A stretch of 13,861 bases of DNA from Aquifex aeolicus (GTDB taxonomy: Bacteria > Aquificota > Aquificia > Aquificales > Aquificaceae): contig DRNB01000175.1 of NCBI GenBank assembly GCA_011375045.1, positions 1-13,861 on the forward strand, given 5' to 3'. Made by a program: the position numbers and the translations under genes. This document shows positions 7,125-13,584 of the stretch, in pieces. The notes beneath the pieces were generated by a model that searched no databases, was not told where the DNA came from, and saw only the letters and a list, made by a program, of their open reading frames with translations. Position 1 is the stretch's first letter, and each line of letters starts with the position of its first letter.

Positions 7125-8326
7125 TGTCCCCTGAGCAGTCTGTGGATCACGAGGAGGTAGTCCTTCAGATGCCTTGTTATCAGGAAGCTGTGCCTCACCC
7201 TCTCGTGGGCGCTTATACCCATCCTCATCCTCTGCTCGTCGTTGGCTAAGAGAAGCTTTATCCTGAAAGCCGCACCTTCTATGCTGTTTATGAGGTAGCC
7301 GGTAACCCCGTGGATGATCTGGCGTCTTATCCCGCCGATGTTGCTCCCTATCACGGGTTTATACTTCCACATGGCTTCGGAGACGACCAGACCGAAGCCC
7401 TCCCTGAGGGATTTCTGGATTATCACCGTGGCTCCCCTCTGTATGGCGTTTATCTCCATGTGGCTGTTGGGGGGCAGGTTCAGGACGAAGATATCCGGGT
7501 CGTTTCCCTTCGCCTCTATCACGTCCTTGTAAACCTCCTCACCCTCCGGATCATCGCTGGCGTAAGATCCCGCCAGGACGAGCTGGCAGTCGTAGCGCTT
7601 CTTAACTATCCTGTAAGTCTCTATTACCCCTATGGGGTCCTTGAGGCGGTCGAAGCGGGAAACCTGAACTATTATGGGCCTGTGGGGATCTATGCCGTGC
7701 TTTTCGAGCACGTAGCGGATGTAATCCTCCTTCAGGTCCTTGTTCTTTTCGTGGAGGGGGTCTATGGAGGGGGGTATCACAAAGGCGGGGATGCTGACAC
7801 CCTCCCGGACAAACTCGGGAATGTGGAATATGCTGGCGTCGTACCCGTTCACGAACATCTCCAGAAACTTCCAGGTTTCCTCGTCGGGGGTCGATATGTC
7901 TATGTGGCAGCGCCAGATCCACTTCTGGTTCTTCTTCTTTTTAACTATGAGACCGAGGGGCTGGGGATCGTGGATGAAGACCACATCGTAGGGATCCGTA
8001 TCAACGAAGGAGACGTTCTCGTAGGTGTACTTCATGTAGGTGATCACGTCCTCGTGCTCGAGGCGCTCCCTGCCGGACATGTGGAGGAGGTTGTGGATCT
8101 TCTTGGTAACCTTGAAGAACTCCACGTCCCCCTTGATGACCTCCCAGTGGGTCTCGATACCCAGCTCGTTCATGAGGGGAACCATCCTGTAGAGGATCTC
8201 CGCAACACCGCCGCCGAGCTTGGTGGAGTTCACGTGGAGAACCCTGATACCTTTCAGCTCTCTGGCTACTATCTCCAGCTCCCTTAAAGTTCCCTCATCG
8301 ATGAACTTTGCGTACTCTTCGAACAT
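7121..8326 (-). CDS. treT: Trehalose glycosyltransferring synthase (TreT-type), GT4 family
   Basis: A 401-residue GT-B fold glycosyltransferase. The N-terminal acceptor domain has VLHVNSTKLGGGVAEIL (29-45), which is characteristic of TreT, then FIHDPQPLGL (117-126) and WRCHIDIS (138-145). The C-terminal nucleotide-sugar domain contains QVSRFDRLKDP (221-231) and the E-x7-E retaining motif E309...E317 in REGFGLVVSEAMW, followed by P-x-IGSNIGGI. TreT makes trehalose reversibly from NDP-glucose and glucose. It is best known from Thermococcales, Thermoproteus and Thermotoga, so archaeal exchange is plausible. The start ATG is one base after the stop of the DUF5752-like gene, and the stop overlaps pyrF. 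The close coupling with the DUF5752-like gene suggests a functional pair. Nucleotide-sugar preference cannot be read from sequence. Confidence 0.9.
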   Translation of the reverse strand: MFEEYAKFIDEGTLRELEIVARELKGIRVLHVNSTKLGGGVAEILYRMVPLMNELGIETHWEVIKGDVEFFKVTKKIHNLLHMSGRERLEHEDVITYMKYTYENVSFVDTDPYDVVFIHDPQPLGLIVKKKKNQKWIWRCHIDISTPDEETWKFLEMFVNGYDASIFHIPEFVREGVSIPAFVIPPSIDPLHEKNKDLKEDYIRYVLEKHGIDPHRPIIVQVSRFDRLKDPIGVIETYRIVKKRYDCQLVLAGSYASDDPEGEEVYKDVIEAKGNDPDIFVLNLPPNSHMEINAIQRGATVIIQKSLREGFGLVVSEAMWKYKPVIGSNIGGIRRQIIHGVTGYLINSIEGAAFRIKLLLANDEQRMRMGISAHERVRHSFLITRHLKDYLLVIHRLLRGQ

Positions 8327-8327
8327 A

Positions 8328-8939
8328 TCAGCTCTCCAGTATATCCAGCATCCTCTCCCTTATCTCATACAGACTGTAAGCCATCAAATCCAGCTTTCCT
8401 ATCCTCTTTGCCTTTTCCCCCTCCCCTATCTCCTCCAGCCACCGGGAGAAGTCGTTGGTGGGCTCCCCGTGGGTCAGACGCGAGGTTACCAGATGGTAGA
8501 AGAGGGAGTGGGTTCCCACCTTCATGATCCCCTCCCTGAACTCCCTGAGGTCCCGTGCCACTACACCGGTGTCTATGATCTTTCTGACCGCTCTTATGAA
8601 GTAAAAGGGTTTGCACACCTTGTCGAAGCCGTTGTGGCTGCCGTAGAGTATGTCCAGCATCTCCTCCCTCACGTGGTCCAGACAGGTGCACGCCATCAGA
8701 TCTATGGCGGAGAACTTCTCCGCTAAGATGGGAAAGCCGTTCTCAGCGAGCCAGTAAGCGAAGCTGTTTCCGTACTCCGTGGGGAGGAAGTGGTATTCGA
8801 AGAGGTTCCTGTAAAGGTGGTAGTAGATGGTGTCGTCGTCGATCTCCTTCAGGGCTCTGGAAAAGGAGGCAAGGGTGTTCACCTTTATTCCCGTGTACTG
8901 GGCGGTCCAGAGCTCCGACTTGAAAACAAACCTGGACAT
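8328..8939 (-). CDS. DUF5752-like protein made of two tandem ~95-residue repeats
   Basis: A 203-residue soluble protein with no catalytic motif that I recognise. It resembles the uncharacterised DUF5752 family found near trehalose/glycosyltransferase genes (recalled, not searched). The two halves are clearly related. Residues about 4-98 and 112-202 share F-x-F at the start, TGI/TGV near the first helix, (Y/F)YHL (40-42 and 148-150), an F-x-x-WL-x-E segment (60-66 and 164-169), DLMA (80-83 and 184-187) and a closing (V/I)RE-x-MLDIL. The reading frame stays open far upstream, but no start codon fits before the ATG at 8939, which lies just before the first repeat. No Shine-Dalgarno is visible, so it may be leaderless. 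It is the first gene of the treT cluster and ends one base before treT. It could regulate or bind TreT (inference). Confidence 0.8.
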   Translation of the reverse strand: MSRFVFKSELWTAQYTGIKVNTLASFSRALKEIDDDTIYYHLYRNLFEYHFLPTEYGNSFAYWLAENGFPILAEKFSAIDLMACTCLDHVREEMLDILYGSHNGFDKVCKPFYFIRAVRKIIDTGVVARDLREFREGIMKVGTHSLFYHLVTSRLTHGEPTNDFSRWLEEIGEGEKAKRIGKLDLMAYSLYEIRERMLDILES

Positions 8940-8948
8940 ATAATAAAT
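8938..8948. promoter_or_regulatory. AT-rich divergent promoter between the DUF5752-like gene and bcp
   Basis: Only 33 bp separate the two start codons, and the one AT-rich patch is here. The plus strand has a perfect TATAAT (8939-8944) that could serve bcp with a leader of about 22 nt; a TTGAAA lies upstream at 8920-8925, but at only 13 bp spacing. The minus strand reads TATTAT directly before the DUF5752-like ATG. That would give a leaderless or nearly leaderless message. Any bcp promoter must overlap the first codons of the opposite gene. Confidence 0.45.
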
Positions 8949-8972
8949 GGTAAACCAAAAGGGAGAAGGAAA

Positions 8973-9443
8973 ATGCTCAAAGAAGGGGACAGGGCACCGG
9001 ACTTCTGTCTCATCGGTGTGAACGAAGAGGGTGAGGAAGCTGAATTCTGCCTCAGGGACTTCAGGGGAAGCAGGCTCATCCTCTACTTTTACCCCAAGGA
9101 CAACACCCCCGGATGCACCACGGAAGCCTGCGACTTCAGGGACAGTATGGAGATCCTCCTCGGCAGGGGTTACAGGGTGGTGGGGGTTAGTCCGGACAGC
9201 GTAGCCTCCCACCGTCGCTTCAGGGAGAAGCACGGACTCAACTTCCCCCTCCTGAGCGATCCCGACAGCGCTGTGGCTAAGGCTTACGGAGCTTACGGGG
9301 AGAAGAAGGTGTGTGGCAGAACCACCGAGGGTGTGATCCGCTCCACGTTCCTCATAGACGAGGAGGGCAGGGTAAGGAAGGCATGGTATCGGGTAAAGGC
9401 GAAGGGGCACGTGGCTCAGATACTCGAAGAGCTGAAGATCTGA
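8973..9443 (+). CDS. bcp: Bcp/PrxQ-type thiol peroxidase (peroxiredoxin)
   Basis: A 156-residue peroxiredoxin that reduces H2O2 and organic peroxides with thioredoxin-type donors. Seen: the opening EGDRAPDF, YFYPKDNTPGCTTEAC with peroxidatic C48 and a likely resolving C53 (C-x4-C, typical of atypical 2-Cys Bcp), a VSPDS block, FPLLSDPD, and a FLIDEEG strand. The frame is open upstream, but ATG 8973 is right because GGGAGAAGGA lies just before it and the family starts here. The length is normal. The last 61 bp are shared with nth in another frame. Next to a DNA glycosylase it forms an oxidative-stress pair. Confidence 0.96.
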   Translation: MLKEGDRAPDFCLIGVNEEGEEAEFCLRDFRGSRLILYFYPKDNTPGCTTEACDFRDSMEILLGRGYRVVGVSPDSVASHRRFREKHGLNFPLLSDPDSAVAKAYGAYGEKKVCGRTTEGVIRSTFLIDEEGRVRKAWYRVKAKGHVAQILEELKI

Positions 9444-10069
9444 GAAAACGGGCGAGGAGGATCGCGGAGGCTCTGCGGAAGCTCTACCCCTCCGCCGGTC
9501 TGGAGCTGGAGTTCGAAAACCCCTTTCAGCTCCTTGTGAAGGCTATCCTCGCCGCTCAGGAATCCGACAGGAAGGTGAACGAGGTGGGGAGGGATTTCTT
9601 CCGCAAGTATGCGAAACCCGAGGACATAGTGAAAGTTCCCCTCGAGGAACTGGAACGGGACCTGAGCTCCATAAACTTTTACAGGAGGAAGGCAAAGCTC
9701 CTCAAGAAGTGCTGCGAGGTTCTCGTGAGGGAGTTCGGGGGGGAAGTTCCCCGCAGCGTGGAGGAGATGGTCAGGCTTCCCGGAGTTGGCAGAAAAACAG
9801 CCAACATGGTGCTGGGGGGAGCCTTCGGACTGCCGGCGGTGATCGTCGACAGACACGTTCTCAGAGTTTCCAGAAGGATCGGACTTACCCTCTCAGAGGA
9901 TCCTGATCAGGTGGAGATGGAGCTGAGGGAGCTGATCCCCAGAAGCGAGTGGACCGAGTTCTCCTTCCTTCTGCTCAACCACGGTAAAAGGGTATGCCTC
10001 GCCCGCAGACCTCTGTGCGAAAGGTGTCCCATCTGCGATCTTTGTGATTCGTGTGGGGTAAAGTTATAA
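9383..10069 (+). CDS. nth: Endonuclease III, DNA glycosylase/AP lyase
   Basis: A 228-residue base-excision repair enzyme for oxidised pyrimidines. Seen: the helix-hairpin-helix LPGVGRKTAN (132-141) with catalytic K138, the Asp of VDRHVLRV (D156), and the [4Fe-4S] ligands C205-x6-C212-x2-C215-x5-C221. The ATG at 9383 has a GGTAAGGAAGG leader. No ATG, GTG or TTG occurs in frame between it and the conserved core, so the gene really overlaps bcp by 61 bp unless a non-standard start is used. The first 20 residues are basic, Gly-rich and not part of the usual fold, so they seem to come from overprinting the bcp end. The -10 of the next operon sits on its stop codon. Confidence 0.96.
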   Translation: MVSGKGEGARGSDTRRAEDLRKRARRIAEALRKLYPSAGLELEFENPFQLLVKAILAAQESDRKVNEVGRDFFRKYAKPEDIVKVPLEELERDLSSINFYRRKAKLLKKCCEVLVREFGGEVPRSVEEMVRLPGVGRKTANMVLGGAFGLPAVIVDRHVLRVSRRIGLTLSEDPDQVEMELRELIPRSEWTEFSFLLLNHGKRVCLARRPLCERCPICDLCDSCGVKL

Positions 10070-10070
10070 T
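10042..10070 (+). promoter_or_regulatory. Sigma70-type promoter for the sensor/MglBA gene set
   Basis: TTGTGA (10042-10047), exactly 17 bp, then TATAAT (10065-10070), which covers the nth stop codon. Transcription would begin near 10077, giving a leader of about 31 nt to the ATG at 10108. A GAGG lies a suitable distance before that ATG. This is the best promoter match in the window and marks the start of a separate transcription unit. Confidence 0.65.
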
Positions 10071-10107
10071 GCTTCGGACGAGAGCATAAGGGGTAGCTGA
10101 GGGAAGG

Positions 10108-11295
10108 ATGCTTAAAAGGACCGTCTTCAGGGAACTCGATGTAAACGTTCTCAATCTGGAAAACGTTTTGAGGGAGGTAAACAGGAGGGAGCTGACGGGC
10201 TTTCTGAGGGTAGTTTACTGGGATAAGGACGACTTCCTCCTCTTCTCGGGCGGGCTTCCCTTCAAAGCCGTTACGGTCAGATCCGACGGAAGGAGGATCT
10301 CTTACGAACCCCAGAACTTCAGGCTCGAGCCCAGGGACGGGAACGCCACCCTCGTGGAGACGAGCCTCGACGATCTGGTAGCCTTTCAGGAGTACAGACA
10401 CTCCCCGGAGAGGGACGGGGCTCTCGTTTTCTTTCCCTACGGAACCGTCGTTCAGGAGCCGGTCTCGGTGGGCTTTCTCGATATAAACAGGCAGTTCCTC
10501 CTCGCCCAGAGGAGTCATCTCTACGGCTACATGGCGCTCTTTACAGAGGAGAATCTGATCGGTCTGGTTATCTTTCACGGGGGGCTTCCCGTCGCCGTGG
10601 TGGGGGGGAACGGCACCTTCGGTGAATCCGCAGTGGATTACATAAACTCGACCCTTGTCCCCGCCGAAAGCCGCATGTCCATGTACTCGCTCGAACCTGA
10701 ACTTCTGTCCTTTCTCTACTCCCTGAGACCCGGAGGTGTGAGCAGGGTCGACTCCGTTTTCATGACCTATCAGGAAGCGGAAAGCTACGTGGTCTCCGAG
10801 GGCAGATCCGCCGTCGTCCTGATGGAAAGCGAGGGCATCTACCGCTACGATCTTTTCTTTCAGGGGCAGCACGTCGAGAGGGTGGTGAAGGACAGGGGTT
10901 TTCCGGTAACCGACGAGGAGGAGAAGGGAAGGTTATCCCTGAAGGTGGAGAACATTCCGGGCAGAAAGATCAGCCTCTACGAGATCAGGCTGATCGATAA
11001 GGTATCACCCCTGGAGGTTGTTTTCGAAAGCACCGCCGTTGCCTCCGAGACGTCCGATCTCAGGGTTCCTCAGGAGCTTGTGGATCAGGTCAGGTCCGCC
11101 TTTGTGGAGGAGATGGGTCCGCTGGGCAGACTGCTGTGGGACAGAACCTTGGAGAGCATGGGCTTCAGGGAAACCAGCCTCAACAGAAAGCAGATGCGCC
11201 TCCTCGTCGACAGACTGAGGAAGGAGATCCCTGAGGAGGAGGCGGGACGCAGATTTGCAAGGAAAATTAAGGAGTTTCTACCCGATATAATCTAA
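10108..11295 (+). CDS. Three-repeat DUF4388/PATAN-like protein with helical C-terminal domain
   Basis: A 395-residue soluble protein with no assigned function. It contains three related segments: about 17-58 (ELTGFLRV...FLLFSGGLPFKAV), about 127-167 (HLYGYMAL...LVIFHGGLPVAVV) and about 222-262 (EGRSAVVL...YDLFFQGQHVERVV). Each has a small-residue turn, two strands, and a glycine loop followed by a strand. The first resembles DUF4388/PATAN domains of two-component and gliding proteins. The tail (about 321-392) is helical, with EEMGPLGRLLWDRTLESMG and a second helix pair, and is like the helical domain seen in Roadblock-associated proteins (recalled resemblance only). It is the first gene of a unit that also encodes a Cache-HAMP sensor, MglB-like and MglA-like proteins, with a 14-base gap to the sensor. 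An adaptor role is inferred. Confidence 0.7.
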   Translation: MLKRTVFRELDVNVLNLENVLREVNRRELTGFLRVVYWDKDDFLLFSGGLPFKAVTVRSDGRRISYEPQNFRLEPRDGNATLVETSLDDLVAFQEYRHSPERDGALVFFPYGTVVQEPVSVGFLDINRQFLLAQRSHLYGYMALFTEENLIGLVIFHGGLPVAVVGGNGTFGESAVDYINSTLVPAESRMSMYSLEPELLSFLYSLRPGGVSRVDSVFMTYQEAESYVVSEGRSAVVLMESEGIYRYDLFFQGQHVERVVKDRGFPVTDEEEKGRLSLKVENIPGRKISLYEIRLIDKVSPLEVVFESTAVASETSDLRVPQELVDQVRSAFVEEMGPLGRLLWDRTLESMGFRETSLNRKQMRLLVDRLRKEIPEEEAGRRFARKIKEFLPDII

Positions 11296-11309
11296 GAGGG
11301 AGGATCTTG

Positions 11310-12425
11310 ATGTTAGGAAACTTCTTCAGGAACGCGTCTCTGGTGGAAAAATTCCTGATCCCCAACATCTTCGTTGTAATCATCTTCTTTCTCTCGGTGG
11401 GAACCCTGAGCTACGTTCTCATTAAGCAACAGCTCCGCAAGCAGGCGGAGGACATTCTCAGCAACAGCTACAAGCTGTTTCAGGAACAGGTGCGCATGAA
11501 GGAGAGGATGGGGCTCTCCGTTGCCTATCTGGTCAGCCGTGATCCGGAGGTGAAGAGGGCTCTGGCTACCAGAAACAGGAGGCTTCTCCACAAGTACGTC
11601 AGGGTGAGGGCTGATCTGGAGCTGCTGACGGGGATATACGATCTGAGGCTTCACTTTCTCACACCCCTCGCGGTCTCCTTCTTCAGAACCTGGAATCCGG
11701 AACGGTTCGGCATAGACGTGTCAAAATTCAGGAGGATAATAGTAACGGTTGCCCAGAGAAGAACCCCCCAGAAGGGTATAGAGATAGGTCTCAGGAGAGC
11801 CCTTGTTACAGGAGCCTATCCTGTGATGGAGGGCAGACGCTATCTGGGTGCGGTCGAACTCATAACACCCTTCAACCCTATAATGGATCAGCTCAAGGAG
11901 CTGACAGGGGTGGACAGCATGATGCTTGTGAGCAGAAAAGCCGCCGCTCACGCCGAGTGGAAGAAGGAGGCGGAGAGGGTGGGGGATTACTTCCTCTACT
12001 ACGAGACGAACCCCGTTCTCAGAAAACTGATGCTGAGGGCGCTGGACGTGCCGGGCACCGTCCTGATAGAGCAGAACTACGCCATCGTTGCCAGACCCGT
12101 ATTCGACTTCTCCCGAAAGAGCGTGGGTCTTCTCGTGATGAGCTACGACCTCACCCCTATAATAGACTCCTACAAACAGCTCGGTATTTACATTCTCATG
12201 TTCATCTTCATATTCGTTGTAGCCACCTTCTTCATGAGCTACATGATATTCAAGAAGTATGTGGAGGAACCCATCAACACCCTGATCGATCACACGGAGA
12301 GGATAAGTATGGGCGACGTGGATCAGAAGATACCCATCGACTCCAAGGATGAGATAGGTAAGCTGGCTGAGGCTTTCGAAAGGATGAGGATCAGCATCAA
12401 GAAGGTGATGGACCTTCTCAGGTGA
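11310..12425 (+). CDS. Membrane sensor: TM - double Cache (dCACHE_3-like) - TM - HAMP, no output domain
   Basis: A 371-residue protein with TM1 at about 17-38, an extracytoplasmic region at 39-288, TM2 at about 291-314, and a HAMP domain at about 315-368 (EEPINTLIDHTERISMGDVDQKIP then DEIGKLAEAFERM), ending at residue 371. The sensor part has LHFLTPLAVSFFRTWNPERFG (114-134, split here for length) and GAYPVMEGRRYLGAVELI (168-185), a pattern known from dCACHE_3/double sensory domains of kinases and chemoreceptors. There is no kinase, cyclase or MCP signalling region after the HAMP and no sign of frameshift; the stop is followed by the next gene. ATG 11310 is preferred to the TTG at 11307 because GGGAGG lies six bases before it. 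The ligand is unknown. It probably signals by protein contact to its neighbours. Confidence 0.88.
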   Translation: MLGNFFRNASLVEKFLIPNIFVVIIFFLSVGTLSYVLIKQQLRKQAEDILSNSYKLFQEQVRMKERMGLSVAYLVSRDPEVKRALATRNRRLLHKYVRVRADLELLTGIYDLRLHFLTPLAVSFFRTWNPERFGIDVSKFRRIIVTVAQRRTPQKGIEIGLRRALVTGAYPVMEGRRYLGAVELITPFNPIMDQLKELTGVDSMMLVSRKAAAHAEWKKEAERVGDYFLYYETNPVLRKLMLRALDVPGTVLIEQNYAIVARPVFDFSRKSVGLLVMSYDLTPIIDSYKQLGIYILMFIFIFVVATFFMSYMIFKKYVEEPINTLIDHTERISMGDVDQKIPIDSKDEIGKLAEAFERMRISIKKVMDLLR

Positions 12426-12428
12426 GGG

Positions 12429-12456
12429 TTGCTGCAAGGTACGGGCGGGTTATCAT
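12429..12456 (+). promoter_or_regulatory. Possible internal promoter before mglB
   Basis: In the 49-bp gap after the sensor gene, TTGCTG (12429-12434), 16 bp and TATCAT (12451-12456) make a modest promoter match. It is followed by a very strong RBS, GGGAGGAGG, five bases before the MglB-like ATG. It could let the MglB/MglA pair be made without the two upstream genes. The -35 matches at only three positions. Confidence 0.35.
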
Positions 12457-12474
12457 TTATGGGAGGAGGTTGGA

Positions 12475-12966
12475 ATGGAGCTCGACATAGTTCAGTATGA
12501 GATAGATGAAGAAGTGGAGCAGAGGCTTGTGGGAGCCCTCAAGAACTTTGTGGTGAAAACGGACGCGGATCTGGTTATACTCTCGGACGATGCGGGCAGG
12601 ATAATCTCCTTTTACGGGAAGGATCTGAACGAAACTCAGGCGGAGTTTCTCGCCAGCATAATAAGCGGTATATTCGGCGCAGCCTTCGAAATGGCAAAGA
12701 TGGTTTCGAAGGAGGATCTTCTGGACGCCATCCAGTACGAGAGCAAAAAGCAGAACGTTGTGGTAAAGGCTGTTGGAAACAGGTTCCTTGTGGGGGTGCT
12801 CTGCCCCAAGAGCGTTGCTCTGGGAACGGTCAGACTCTTCCTGAAGAACCTGACGGAGGAGCTGAACAGGATATTCGCTGAGGTCAAACCCAAACCTTCC
12901 AGGCTGCTCAAGCTGTCCCCCCAGGCTATCGAAGAGAAGCTTAACAGGATACTCGGTTCGGCATGA
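12475..12966 (+). CDS. mglB: MglB-like Roadblock/LC7 protein
   Basis: A 163-residue protein with the Roadblock/LC7 fold: a first helix at about 9-27, LVILSDDAGRIISFYG (33-48), a long helix ETQAEFLASIISGIFGAAFEM (51-71), strands NVVVKAV and RFLVGVLC (about 94-111), and a last helix VRLFLKNLTEELNRIF (119-134). The C-terminal extension ends in LSPQAIEEKLNRIL, placed like the MglB tail that contacts MglA. In Myxococcus and Thermus, MglB dimers act as GTPase-activating/exchange regulators of MglA. Here the gene has a strong RBS and its stop overlaps the MglA-like start as ATGA, giving the same mglB-mglA order as in Myxococcus. The symbol is by resemblance; other Roadblock roles are possible. Confidence 0.85.
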   Translation: MELDIVQYEIDEEVEQRLVGALKNFVVKTDADLVILSDDAGRIISFYGKDLNETQAEFLASIISGIFGAAFEMAKMVSKEDLLDAIQYESKKQNVVVKAVGNRFLVGVLCPKSVALGTVRLFLKNLTEELNRIFAEVKPKPSRLLKLSPQAIEEKLNRILGSA

Positions 12967-13541
12967 AGCTGAAGGTGGTTTACTTCGGAGCCTCCCTTGC
13001 CGGCAAGAGCACCAACGTCAGGATCCTCTACGAAAAGCTCAGAAGCAGGGGTGTTACCAAGGGGGACTACATATCGATGGAAACGGACGAGAACAGAACC
13101 CTCTTCGTGGAGATGTTTTTGAGCTCCTTCAGAATAGAGGATCAGGACATAGATGTGAAGGTTCTGACAACCCCCGGTCAGTTCAGACTCCATCCCCTGC
13201 GAAAGGTGATAATGAAAGGTGTCGACGGACTCGTTTTTGTGGTGGACAGCTCTAAAGAGAGGGAGAATATAAACTTCCTCGTTCTCCGGGAAACCGCAGC
13301 CGTCCTGAAGGAGCAGGGTTACGATCTCTACGCTCTGCCGGTTGTGGTGCAGTACAACAAGAGGGATCTCCCCGACGCTCTTCCGATAGAGGAGCTTCAG
13401 CCTGTCTGCAATCCGTGGGGCACAGAATTTATAGAAGCTGTGGCTCCGGAGGGCTTGGGGGTCGTTGAGACCTTCAGAGCCATAGTGCGCAGGATCCTGA
13501 CCGACAGGGTCGCTTCCGGAAGCGGACGCATCCCTTCTTGA
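12963..13541 (+). CDS. mglA: MglA-like small Ras-family GTPase
   Basis: A 192-residue single-domain GTPase. Seen: the P-loop GASLAGKST (9-17), METD..RTLF in the switch I region with Arg45 in the place of the MglA arginine finger, switch II TTPGQ (69-73) with Gln73, the strand GLVFVVDSS, and the guanine motif QYNKRDLP (130-137, N132-K-R-D135), then EAVAPEGLGVVET as in MglA. Compared with recalled Myxococcus MglA, two residues (EN) are inserted before Arg45. It has no lipid-modification motif. MglA sets the leading pole in gliding and twitching cells. There is no good RBS before the ATG, so translation depends on the ATGA overlap with mglB. The stop lies inside the -35 of the leuA promoter. Confidence 0.9.
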   Translation: MKLKVVYFGASLAGKSTNVRILYEKLRSRGVTKGDYISMETDENRTLFVEMFLSSFRIEDQDIDVKVLTTPGQFRLHPLRKVIMKGVDGLVFVVDSSKERENINFLVLRETAAVLKEQGYDLYALPVVVQYNKRDLPDALPIEELQPVCNPWGTEFIEAVAPEGLGVVETFRAIVRRILTDRVASGSGRIPS

Positions 13542-13563
13542 CAGGGAACTAATTGAGAATAAT
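13538..13563 (+). promoter_or_regulatory. Promoter for leuA
   Basis: A perfect -35 TTGACA (13538-13543) overlaps the MglA-like stop codon. AATAAT (13558-13563) matches the -10 at five positions but at 14 bp spacing, and TAATTT (13560-13565) lies at 16 bp but matches less well. The short spacing may mean that activation is needed. An inverted repeat covers the -10. Confidence 0.5.
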
Positions 13564-13568
13564 TTTCA
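13554..13568. promoter_or_regulatory. Fur-box-like inverted repeat over the leuA -10
   Basis: TGAGAATAATTTTCA is a 7-1-7 inverted repeat with one arm mismatch. It agrees with the Fur-family pattern TGATAAT-N-ATTATCA at 12 of 14 positions. It covers the -10 region, where a bound repressor would block polymerase. The AT-rich promoter context makes a chance match possible, and no regulator gene is in the window. Confidence 0.4.
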
Positions 13569-13584
13569 TTTAGAGGAGGCACAG

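Noticed and set aside
7310..8287. Long open frame (325 codons) on the plus strand across treT
   Set aside because: It lies fully antisense to a strongly conserved gene, has no RBS or family motif, and its His/Val/Leu-rich makeup is what GC-rich codon bias gives in the opposite strand.
8920..8944. TTGAAA with TATAAT as a full promoter for bcp
   Set aside because: The spacing is 13 bp, too short for a standard sigma70 promoter; only the -10 was kept as evidence.
8940..9410. N-terminal extension of the DUF5752-like frame through bcp
   Set aside because: The frame is open, but the extension is antisense to bcp and no start codon near the conserved part other than ATG 8939 fits.
9907..10872. Long open frame (321 codons) on the minus strand over nth and the repeat-protein gene
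   Set aside because: Antisense to two supported genes and crossing their promoter, with no recognisable domain.
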